This document shows positions 12,515 through 22,033 of a stretch of 64,000 nt of DNA, piece by piece. Under the pieces are notes generated by a model. That model ran no database searches and was not told the origin of the DNA. It saw only the letters and a list, made by a program, of their open reading frames with translations. The stretch is from assembly GCA_029255685.2 (NCBI GenBank), contig CM055311.2:19552952-19616951 (forward strand), written 5' to 3'. Each line of letters begins with the position of its first letter. Positions within the stretch are counted from its first letter, which is position 1. This DNA is from Silene conica. Its lineage: Eukaryota > Streptophyta > Magnoliopsida > Caryophyllales > Caryophyllaceae. A program made the position numbers and the translations under genes.

Positions 12515-12911
12515 CAAGGTTGTAGTTGAAGTATGTGTAACCTTGAAAATATGATTCAAGGTTATAGCTGAAACTAGTATAACCTTGAGTATTACTCATA
12601 GTTATGGCTGAAGAGGTATAACCTTGAGTGCGAGTCAAAGTTAGAGCTGAAGTTAATATAACTTTGGGTTGCGAGTTAAAGTTATAGCTGAAGCTAATAT
12701 AACTTTGAATTACGAGTTAAAGTTATAGCTGAGACTAACGTAAACCTCAGGTATGACTCAAGGTTATGGTTGGTGCTAGTATAACTTTAAATTCGTGTCA
12801 AGGTTTGGCTAAGGTTACTATAACCTCAAGCCATATATGGAAGTTATAGTCAAGGTTAGTATAACCTCGCATCCATTACTTATGTTATAGTTAAAGTTAC
12901 TATAACTTTGG
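12515..12911 (+). repeat. LTR repeat field A: ~41-bp degenerate repeats, each an inverted repeat
   Basis: About ten degenerate units start near 12515, 12557, 12597, 12636, 12677, 12718, 12759, 12799, 12839 and 12884. Most have arms such as CAAGGTTATA and TATAACCTTG around a GCTGAAnCTAn-like loop. The clearest unit (12557-12587) has a perfect 10-bp stem with an 11-nt loop. Where the left arm reads AAAG, the right arm tends to read CTTT; where it reads AAGG, the right arm reads CCTT. The units at 12597 and 12718 pair poorly. Confidence 0.8.
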
Positions 12912-13004
12912 TTGTTTATACTTGATTCACATGTTGAGTTGTGTTTAGTGATTGTATAATATTGTGTTTGCATATGTAGTTTGATACTTCTATGCATTTG
13001 AGTT

Positions 13005-13422
13005 GGACAGTCAGTTAAACTGTTCTACTGTGTCGAGTCGTGATGTTATTCACGCATGAGTTGGACAATCAGTTAAACTGTTCTATGGTGTGCAGTCAGT
13101 TAAATTGTGCATTTGTTTGTTGGCTAGTCGAATAGATGATGGTAGTATCAGTTAAATACTATCGGAATGAATTAGTGCTGCCCTTCGGGGGTTTATTTGG
13201 TCTATGTTCGGGGGTGGCCAGATTCGTCAGTTAAACGTTCTGGGTCCCGAGTGTCGTTCGATGTACAGTTAATGCATCGAGAGGTCTGGCCAGGTCTTAG
13301 GCATATAGGCAGTGGTGATACGCTATACATAGTACCGTGGAGTATCAGTTAAATACTTCACACCCGACAGAGTCATCAGTTAAATGCTCTGTCAGCTAGA
13401 GTCATCAGTTAAATGCTCTAGC
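13005..13422 (+). repeat. LTR repeat field B: nine hairpins with constant CAGTTAA loop
   Basis: Nine copies of CAGTTAA are each flanked by complementary arms of 7 to 10 bp. They span 13005-13025, 13063-13083, 13089-13111, 13141-13163, 13218-13243, 13258-13280, 13337-13361, 13366-13393 and 13395-13422. The arms differ between copies (GGACAGT/ACTGTTC, GGTAGTAT/ATACTATC, TCGATGTA/TGCATCGA, GTGGAGTAT/ATACTTCAC) yet still pair, with some G-U pairs. Two carry the same single bulged T and one has an internal loop. Spacing is irregular. Confidence 0.88.
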
Positions 13423-14345
13423 GGCGTTCGCTCTATTCGCTATGCTTTGATGCTAGCTTTGTGCCTTGTGTGCTATTTTGGGTTGTCAATGTTCATGGTC
13501 TAGTGGTCGCATATGGTCTAGGTTCATTTGCTTTCATTCCTCTGGTGTCGAGAATATCATGGTATGGTAAGTTTGCTTTCATGTCATGTTGTGTTGTAAC
13601 CTCACATGATCGTCTTAATATGTCTTCAGATAACGGTAAGTTTGATTGGACTTTCATGAGTATAGATGATCTCACATGTTTAATTGTTTTGCATTTCAAT
13701 TGTTATTGATTGTTGGTTACATTCAATTGTTGTAAACATGACTGGGAGAGCATCTAGATACTCCCGACTGATTGTCGACCCCATTCTCAAGTTGTTCAGG
13801 TGGTCGATGTTTGGTTGATGCTTGCTTGGGGAATGTGCGAAGCGAGCTTAATAAATTGTTTAGGACCTTTGCTTTAAGTTTTTAAGAACCTTTGAATAAT
13901 TTATTAGTTTGGTTTTCGTTTTGAGTATCGATCCGGATTTGGGTAAGGTGTTTCCGCCACCTTAACCCAGTTATCATTGAGTTACACTCTGATATTCTTT
14001 TATATTATGTTTTTCCTTTATTCACTAGTAGAAAAAACCCCTATTACGACGCCTTAATCGTGGCGGTTCTTTTAGAAACGTCGTAAAAGGCCTAGAAAAT
14101 TGGCGAAAGTGAGTTTTTCATATATTAGAAAGTCTATTACGACGGTTTAAATTAAGAACCGACGTAATATTAGTAGCTATTTATGGCGGTTTCATATAAA
14201 AAACGCCACCATTAGTAAATTACGACGGTTGTAAATACAACCGTCGTTAATAACGACTCTAAAAACTAATAGTATCTGACAATACTTTTAATAAAAACCG
14301 TCGTCATATGTTTTTAAGACGGTTTTTATTAAAACCGACATAATT

Positions 14346-17300
14346 AATTGGAATTGAAATAAGGCAAGATTACCCTATTAATTTGGATTTGGAATAAGGT
14401 AAATTACCTTATCTTTTAAAAACAAAATATAAAAACTGTAGAAACCCTCGAATCATCTTCATCTTCCCCGCCCCTCTGCTGAACCCTCAACCCCTCCGTG
14501 CGCGCGCATTTTCATCAAGGCAGCCATCAATAATCACCAGGAAATCCTCAATTATTAATCATCGTTGTCCCTACTGTGCTATTCGTCAATCCAAAGGACC
14601 TTCTATTACGTTTTTCGGTCTTCTTCTACACGCCACTGCAACTACGGTTTTTCGAACAGGTACTTTATTTTGCCCTTATATAATTCTAAATCTAGTTGTT
14701 CATTCAGTTATACAATTAACAATTGTTAATCGAGTTTAATTTCTAGTAATTTTATCAAATTGAAATGAATTTACTGTTTTATTGAATTACAGTTTAATTG
14801 AATTACTGTTGCTGTTGTTGCTGAATTATAATCCTAATTATATTTCTTCATTCTATTATACAGTTCTTAATCGAGTTCAATTTCTGATAATTTTATCAAA
14901 TTGCTTAAATTTAGTTTTAACGAATTACAGTTTAATATTACTGTTTTTGCTGTTGCCGAATTACTCATATGGAATTATATGAATTACCCTTATAAAGGAA
15001 AGGATGCAATAGTAGTAGTAGGGCTACTGATGGTAGGATAGTAAGTAATAAGTTTTGAGCTAGCTTATTCGAAATCATCGTCACAAATAGCCTCACTTAG
15101 TTATTAGCCTTAGCATTGTTTTTGGGGGAATATAGTAAATAATTTAAACTGTAAAAAGCTTATATCTTTATATAATCTAAAAGGAGAGGAGCAAAGCTTT
15201 ACGTGTGTGTCAGTCAACGAAGTACAGGGGTGTGAACGAGTGTGAATGAAAGGAGTACATGGGTGTAAATGAATGCGAGCAAGAACTGCATTGAAAATTG
15301 TTGTGACTGATATGTGAAATAAATGATTAAATTGGTCTTTTGAAAATTTTATGACAGGGTTTACATCTGAATTGAACACCTGGGTCGACACCTATTCCAC
15401 ACTCGCTTGTGCAATTAATTTTGTGTAACTTCCCATTGATGATTTCGTCATGTGTTGATCACTAGGTTTTTGGTTGATGCTGTATTTGTATACTGAAAAG
15501 TAAACACGATCCTCAAAGCAATTTTCATTATGACTATAGTTTATTGGAAATGTGTTTCAACAGAAGGGTTTCGTAAATTTGGTATCACGACTCCCGCGCC
15601 TCGCCTTAGACGAAAGCATGTGATGTAAATTGGGGTAAGGTTCTTATTGTAGTTGTCATTCTTGAATTCATTCTCTTGCCTTCTTTTTGTACTTTTGCTT
15701 TGGAAATAGAAGCCAAGAATCATGAAATATGTTTCTGATGCTCTTTCGTTCCTAATTGAGATACTGAATGTTATCTTCTAAAAGTTTGAGGAAAACCTCT
15801 GAGTAAAAATGAAATATGGTCTGCTTGTGCTTGGATAAAATAAGTATACCTAATTCTTATATCAACGTAGTGTGGAATATATTGCCAGATTTGCGGTGTT
15901 CCAATTTTGAGGATTGGTATAGTTGTTGCCAAGTGTTTTCAAGAGACGGTTATTATTTCTAACTATGCAGTTTTAATTGATATTGAGAGCTACGAGGTCA
16001 TGCTATTCCTTTTGTGATTAGGAGAGTAGGATCAAGCGTCTAGAGACTCCTTTGATGCTTTCCGCAGGTCTACATTCGAAAAGAATACGGCTGGTGATGG
16101 CAAGATGGAGTCTTGACGCCACTGTATTTGTGCATGCTCTCCGGAAACAATTATAAGTCTACGATTCTGAAAAATGAGTAATGCCAGATTTGCAAAATGA
16201 GAGTTGGCTGACTAGCCAGCCTGTTATAATTGCTGATGCACAAGGTAGCTTTGCCCAATGGCCCAAATCCTTGATTTTATTAGAAGAAAACGAGGTAATT
16301 ACAGAAAAATCTTTAGAATTTATCTTCGTTCTAGCGTAATTGTTGTTGTGGTTTACTGCCCCTGCGATATTTCTATTACTATCTACTGTCATTGTTGTTG
16401 TTATTACTGTCATTGTTGCTGTTGTTTACTGATGTTACTACTGTCATTGCTGCTGTTGTTTACTTCTGTTACTATTTTCATTCTGCCCTTTAGTCCACTG
16501 AACAGAACAGGGATCTCTTTTATTCAGAACAGAGCAGGGATCTCTTTACTGCTTCCGTTGCCATGTTTACTGTTGTTGTTTACTGTTGTTTACTGCTGTT
16601 ACTAATTACCAGTGAAAGAGGGATAAGGTGGCACAGATAGGGATCTCTTTTATTTAGACTATTTTCATTCTGCCCTTTAGTCCACTAGATAGAACTTCTT
16701 TTGACAGAGAGTCATACTCATACAATAAGCTTGACATGTCAGGTTAGCTCCAATATTAGCCTACTGGACGAATGACGATCTACTGTACATAAAACTACAT
16801 CTAGTGGGATTTCTCATGGTTAGAAATGTGCATAGTGGTGTAAATAAAAGAGGGATAAAGTAGACAACCCTGATAGAGGAAAAGAGGGTTAAGGTGGTAT
16901 AGTACAATTAATTACTTGATCGGATAGATTTCGGCTGATACAGACATGGATCTACTCTTCTATTACTCTTTTCTTTATTAAAAGGTCGTTGAAAAAAAGC
17001 ATTTGCAGAGCCTCACCTAGCATATAGGTTGTTTATAGGGTGCATTCTTACATTAGGATTTGGGAAAGAGGCGGGCTTGGTACCTTTCTGCTTACAACTA
17101 CTTGGTAATTGCACGACTCGACTTATAAAATTCCAAGACTTTGGCATTGAATTAGGATATTATTTTGACATGGTCACCAATCGTTAAAATATTACACGAC
17201 TTTCGCATAGGCCTACGATAATATAAACGTGTAGCGTGTAGAGTTAAATGGAGGGATTAGTTATGAAATAACCACCCCGTAATATGATTTAGCCTCATGA

Positions 17301-17881
17301 TGGCAGAGAGAGTCCCAAATGAGAATTGCTTTTAACAACAAAATATTTCATTGCATAATATTCCAGCCTATACAAGCTGAAGGGTTTTTTCCCATTTTGT
17401 TTGTTATTTCATTATGGTCTGTGATCCTACATATCACATAACCTGCATTTCCAGCTAAACTTGGCCCAGGGGTCATTTACGGATTAGGGAGTGTCTTTTT
17501 GTTAACAGGAAAAATATAGGGAGTATATAACATGTGAAGCCTGTTAGATTATGATGCAGATTAAATTGCTAAAATGAAGGACCCATGGTGACATGGTCCA
17601 ACAATTTCACCCATATTACGGAGTCGGCAACTGCTACAGCGGTCAATCCTCGAATGAGAGATGCCAGCAGCCAGTTGTTCTCTTTCTTTATCCAACCAAG
17701 GGCATAGGCGTGTTTCCGCGGCTAAAGCAGAGTCAGATGAACCTTTTATGCTGCTTGGACCTATGCTGCTTCTCTTATCTGCTCTTGTATTTGTCTTAAG
17801 AACTTGCTCGTTTTTGCTTCGCTGTTTGGATTCTGTTTTTAATTCAATGTAATATTTTCTTTGATTTTTTTTGTTATTAAG
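14346..17881 (+). other. CACTA 1 interior without a convincing gene
   Basis: A CT-rich leader-like stretch (14440-14660, containing CCCCGCCCCTCTGCTG) is followed by AT-rich sequence with intron-like character. Around 16390-16600 a run of TGTTGTTTACTG-type repeats on the plus strand explains the open frames there. No domain is recognised. Confidence 0.4.
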
Positions 17882-18539
17882 GTCAATTCTAAGACTCGAA
17901 ATCCAAAGGGAAAAGACAAATTGAAAGACACGGGGGAGTCCGCTAATAAAGTTCGAAAGCAAGTAAGTACCATCATCTCTTAATTTAATAATAATAATTA
18001 TTCACCATAATATTGTGGATGAGCTCAATTTAACTTGTTTTTTTATTCTGAATACCAAGTCTGTTGAAAAGGCCTCTGTAAAAGGTAATAATAAGGCTTC
18101 ATGTGATAAAGAACAAGAAGATGCTAAATCTCTAAGTGTGGAAGAGGTTGAGAAATGTTGGGCTCCTTGTCCAAAAATGCTACAATCGAGATGGTGATAG
18201 ATGAGTCAGTGTATAATTACAAAGAAGGTAGCAGAAAGAGTTTCTTGACCGTTGTCGAGATCAGGCAGATTTTGAGAAATAAATGGCTAAATTTGGTAAT
18301 GCTTCAAATTTGGGGAAGGTATGTATGTATTATTATATGTAAAATCTTATATTATTTAGTTGGCTCGGACTTTTTCTACTTTCCGTTCTTGGTAAGTTTT
18401 ATTTATCTAGTTGTAGATTTATATTCTTACTAATTGACAAATTTGTTAATTATAGCTTATGGAGGAATCAACAATGTCAACAACCGATATTTATGAGATC
18501 AAGGAAGAGTGGGCGACCAAATATTTAGCGAACTTGTAG
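17882..18539 (+). pseudogene. Ulp1-like ORF remnant inside CACTA 1
   Basis: Exon-like pieces with splice-type borders are visible. One is 17882-17962 (81 nt, Lys-rich, donor GTAAGT). The next is 18060-18318, acidic and then carrying EIRQILRNKWLNLVMLQIWG, with a frame change near 18160-18190 and donor GTATGT. The last is 18456-18539 (acceptor TATAG) ending DIYEIKEEWATKYLANL and TAG. The WLN segment and the terminal EEWA helix resemble the start and end of Ulp1/C48 cysteine proteases often carried by plant CACTA and MULE elements. The catalytic His-Asp-Cys part is missing. The family call is inference from short segments. Confidence 0.5.
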
Positions 18540-19358
18540 AGTAGTTTATCAACTAGAGCGTGTATGTTTTTCATACACTTCGCTATATTCTTGATCATAG
18601 ACTCATAGTGATGCAAGATTGGTGTACGTTTGTTGGACAAATATTGTTTGGAATACTATTTGTGGTTACATTTCTATTTATAGCATATACCTTTTAGAAT
18701 TATCAAATTTATTGGGAGGTGTAGTTGAAATTTTCGTAGAAATTTTCTTTTGAAAAAAAAAATTATATAATTGTTACGACGTTTTCTTTAAAACCGACGT
18801 AATAAGGTTAAATAAATTCGCTTTTAATGACGGTTTTTCACAAAACAATCGACGTTGTAATCATTTTTAATGACGGTTTTTGGAAGGAAACCGACATTAT
18901 AACCACCTTTCTTGGCGGTTCAGTAATTATAACTGTCGTAACAGAAAACATGTTACCGTAGTAAATTAGCTTTCAAACGCCTATAGCGACGGTTTTTAGA
19001 ACTTTTAACGACGGTTTAACACCAAAGAATCGACGTTTTAATTATCTTTAGTGGCGGCTTTTGTAAAGGAAACTGACATGATAAATACCTTTCCCGACGG
19101 TTGTGTAGCTATAATGGCGGTTTTTAGAACATTTAACGACGGTTGTAAAATAAACAACCGCACAATAAGATAGCTAAAACGACGGTTGTAGAAACTTTAT
19201 ACGACGGTTGTAGAAACTTTATACGACGGTTGTACACTTTATACGACGCCGCGATATACGACGCACCCTAAACCTGTCAAAACCGCCACAAAAGGTCATT
19301 TATGACCGCCACCGTAGAGGTGTTTTGTACTAGTGATTTTATAATCCGGGTTGTTACA

Positions 19359-20598
19359 AGGGGTGATTATCCCCCCCCCCATTCCCCCCACTCTTGGAAT
19401 GGCGGTTTGGTCGTCTGTCCCAGTTGTGTCGATGAGCTTAGCTCATCTCTCTGTGGTGCTTTATGAGGACGTGTTTTGGGTCTGTTTGGTGATCCCCCTT
19501 TCCCCCCACCTTTTGGTCCAATTTCCCTTCTCTTTTGAGTCCGACTGTGACTGTTTTTTTTCGCTTTTTTGTTGGTTTGATGGTGGTCCTAGGAGGTGTC
19601 GGTTTGGTGAAACGGGTTTCGTTGGAGTGTCTATGACCCTTTGTTAGTGTGGTTTAGGTGCCTGTCTTGGTGTCATGGTATATGTCTTGTGTGTTGTCGT
19701 ATGTTTATCTGCGTCAGTGTTGTGGTAGGATCTTGTATGGGTTTCTTTGTGGTCATTGTTGGTGTTTCGGCTTTTTTGGATTGGTGGGTTGCTATGTTGG
19801 TCTGCCCTGTGTTGGCTTTTTTGTGGTCTAGACTGTAGCGGGTCTTTTTTGGAGGTAGGGTTCTGTGTGGGAGGTCTGGGTTGGTCATGGTTTGGATGAG
19901 GTGCCGGTTGAATGGCTTCGGTGGTCTTGTCTTGTTATTTATGTCTTTGCTTATATTGTTGGTGGTATTAATAAAAATCTCACTTGGATTAAGGGTGGTT
20001 TGTCCCTTAATCGTTAGTGTGGTTAGTAGTGTCGTTTCTAGCTTCCAGCCTAAGGCTATGGCTCCTTCACATTCGGTTTTGAGCAGGGGTGTCCTGTCCC
20101 CTTCGGTTAGTGCTCGTGTTGGATTTTGCGCGCCGTATTTCTTGGTCTGTTGGCCTTACAATCAAAGAGTCTGATTCCTAAGATGTAGGAGTTTTTTCTC
20201 CGCCAGTGGCAGACTTCGTCGTCTTGCTTACTACTTTGTCTTTCTACGCTCTTTTCGCAAGAACATAAGTGTATCTTGTTTCTGTCACTCTGAAATTCGT
20301 ATGTATCGACTGCAGTTGGAGGTCTGTCGTGCTTATGAAGATCGTCCTATGGCCCGTGGCTTTTTCGACTGCATCTACCATCATGTCCTTGGTTCTCATC
20401 TGAAAGTTGTTAAATTTACTAATGTTTATTTTATTTTTAGTTTAGACTTGGTAGCACTACATTTAATAGTTTATTTTCTAGGGCTACTTAGTCGAATAGC
20501 TTATCTTGTAACAATAGATAATAGATCAGCATATGCTATTGGTAAAGCGATCTCATAAACTGATCATAATCACCTGTATAAAAAAAAAAAAAAAAAAT
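19359..20598 (+). mobile_element. Poly(A)-tailed retro-remnant, LINE-like (uncertain)
   Basis: Directly after the Ty3 LTR comes a C11 run and about 800 bp of strongly G+T-biased sequence. An AT-rich 3' part follows and ends in an A18 run at 20581-20598. A plus-strand poly(A) tail fits a LINE or processed transcript. No RT or endonuclease motif is visible, and I could not find a target duplication. The ORFs in it (19351-20558) contain many Val, Leu, Phe and Trp codons because of the G+T bias and look non-coding. Confidence 0.35.
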
Positions 20599-21644
20599 AT
20601 GAGCATTGTCTTTGACTTGAAATGTTTCCTTTGCGACTTTGCTTTGACGTCTTATATTTGAGAGCTCTTTAACCTTATTTAGATTATTACATATTTCTCC
20701 ATGACCTTATTCCCTTGATGGCTCATACACTCATACTTGGGAGATCTTTAACCTCAAATGATTAAAACAATACTAGTGTAACACCCGTGAAAAATCACGG
20801 GGTTGTGTACACTTATTTTTAAAGACGACGAAGGTATATTCATTTCACTATATAACAATTCTATTAATTCGAACAAATTAAATGTTAACGGGATGTTTGC
20901 ATATAAGATATGTTCGGTCAAAAGGTGAATTTCTTGGTGCACTAATTTTCGAATAGCTGTTAGTAATAATGATAATATTTGGATTACTTATGATACCATT
21001 AATGAATAAGGTATAAAAGAAAAAACAATAAACGACTAAAAAAAAGATTAAATAACTAATAATGAGTAGTTTGGAAAGTTATTGTCTTTTGATGAATTGC
21101 TTACAGAACATAAGTTGACGGACAAATACGATGAACAAAATAACTAATCAGGTAGAAATATAAATCTTTCATCACTTAATTTTACTTGCACTCTTTCTGG
21201 CTAATTTCTCTTTCAAGACATGATCTCTAAAATCAGCTTATATTAGCTGTTATAACTCAGTGAAGCACCTTACCACACATTGAACCCCTATCGGCTCTTA
21301 TATCACTTGTTGAGATTGCGCTTCCGCCACTTCGTCAAATTAGTATGATATTATCCGAACTGGGCCTAGAACCAAAATTATCGTTCCTACTCTATGTTCA
21401 CGGACTCCCTTTTTTATTGCTTAACAGGCTCTAGTGTAGAAGCAAGGATATCAAATTAATGGACTAATTTTGGGTTAATTTGGGCCAAGTGTGGACCGAC
21501 AAGTGAGTAACTCCGTATTAAGCATATTCCTGATTGCCTATGGGCTGATTTGATATGGGCCTATTGCCCTTCGCATTTTTCGCCCACAAGGCCAATTGCC
21601 CTTCACATTTTTCGCCCACAAGGCCACAACTATAATCGCTTTAA
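20599..21644. other. AT-rich spacer with a Helitron 3' end and a 32-bp duplication
   Basis: No gene is visible. At 20773 a CTAG followed by an ACCCGTGAAAAATCACGGG hairpin looks like a Helitron 3' terminus on the minus strand. A 32-bp unit (ATTGCCCTTCGCATTTTTCG plus 12 more bases) is duplicated in tandem at 21563-21594 and 21595-21626 with one difference. Confidence 0.5.
20773..20805 (-). mobile_element. Helitron 3' terminus, other end not found
   Basis: Read on the minus strand, a CCCGTGATTTTTCACGGG hairpin is followed about 9 nt later by CTAG and then T, the Helitron 3' rule (hairpin, CTRR, T target). The element would extend toward higher coordinates; I could not locate its TC 5' end. Confidence 0.5.
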
Positions 21645-21740
21645 GCGAATGAGTTTGGTGGAGTGGTCACTCACCTCATCCCTTAATCATGTGATTAAGG
21701 ATTCGATTTGCCTAAAAGTGTAGCAAAAATTTTTATCAAT
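21645..21740 (+). mobile_element. tRNA-derived SINE head (fragment)
   Basis: TGGTGGAGTGGTCACTCACC resembles a pol III box A region and, about 35 nt on, GGATTCGATTTGCC resembles box B. The spacing and order match a tRNA-derived SINE head. No poly(A) tail or target duplication is clear because the hAT-like element begins at 21761. Confidence 0.45.
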
Positions 21741-22033
21741 TGGTTACCTTTTCGTGAGAGTAGGAGTGTTCATTGGTCCGGGACCGGACCGGACCGGACC
21801 AAACGCTCTGGACCAAAGACCAAATAAGGGATAAAAGGTGGACCGAGGACCGGACCATATTAATATTAGTCTGGTCCGATCCGGGCAAGAAAAAGTTGTG
21901 GACCGGACCGGACCGGACCAAATATGATTGTCATTAACATGATTTAACTTGTAAAATTAGAACTCGAGAAGTTTTTAACGAATCAAACTAAGCAACATTA
22001 TTTTTTTACTAGATTTAACCACATAATTATACA

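Larger units (their letters stand above)
14023..19335 (+). mobile_element. CACTA (En/Spm) element 1, non-autonomous
   Basis: The ends are CACTAGTAGAAAA at 14023 and TTTTGTACTAGTG ending at 19335, flanked by ATT on both sides; 3-bp duplication and CACTA ends define the superfamily. Both subterminal zones (about 14035-14345 and 18775-19325) are packed with direct and inverted copies of ACGACGGTTTT-like units, the expected transposase binding sites. I find no transposase frame. The interior carries exon-like remnants of a Ulp1-like ORF (17882-18539). It lies inside the 3' LTR of the Ty3 element and is therefore younger. Confidence 0.92.
1..19358 (+). mobile_element. Ty3/gypsy chromovirus (Tekay/Del-like), 3' part, twice interrupted
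   Basis: This is the 3' portion of a Ty3/gypsy LTR retrotransposon; gag and the 5' LTR lie left of the window. The domain order protease, RT, RNase H, integrase, chromodomain-like tail marks a chromovirus, and the text resembles the Tekay/Del lineage. Two later insertions split it. E1 (3337-11570) sits near the 3' end of the polyprotein with GAGGC duplicated at 3332-3336 and 11571-11575. A CACTA (14023-19335) sits in the 3' LTR with ATT duplicated at 14020-14022 and 19336-19338. The LTR opens TGTAACACCCC at 11666 and closes GGGTTGTTACA at 19358. Its own target duplication cannot be tested because the left end is missing. Confidence 0.9.
11666..19358 (+). repeat. 3' LTR of the Ty3/gypsy element, split by a CACTA insertion
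   Basis: The LTR starts TGTAAC at 11666 and ends GTTACA at 19358, forming the expected terminal inverted repeat. Without the CACTA element and one ATT copy it is about 2.38 kb. It has a TATA box at 11877-11887, then a pyrimidine-rich leader with AAACCCTAAACC. It then carries two unusual hairpin-forming repeat fields (12515-12911 and 13005-13422). The small ORFs inside it are not gene-like. Confidence 0.85.

Noticed and set aside
13005..13422. Short repeats with variable spacers as a CRISPR-type array
   Set aside because: The constant part is only 7 bp, spacing is irregular and the variable flanks are mutually complementary, which fits hairpins.
16258..16605. 115-aa ORF with Cys/His/Leu repeats in CACTA 1
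   Set aside because: It is produced by a TGTTGTTTACTG-type simple repeat, not a metal-binding protein.
19351..20174. Chain of plus-strand ORFs rich in Val, Leu, Phe and Trp
   Set aside because: They follow from G+T-rich sequence; frames overlap and no motif is present.
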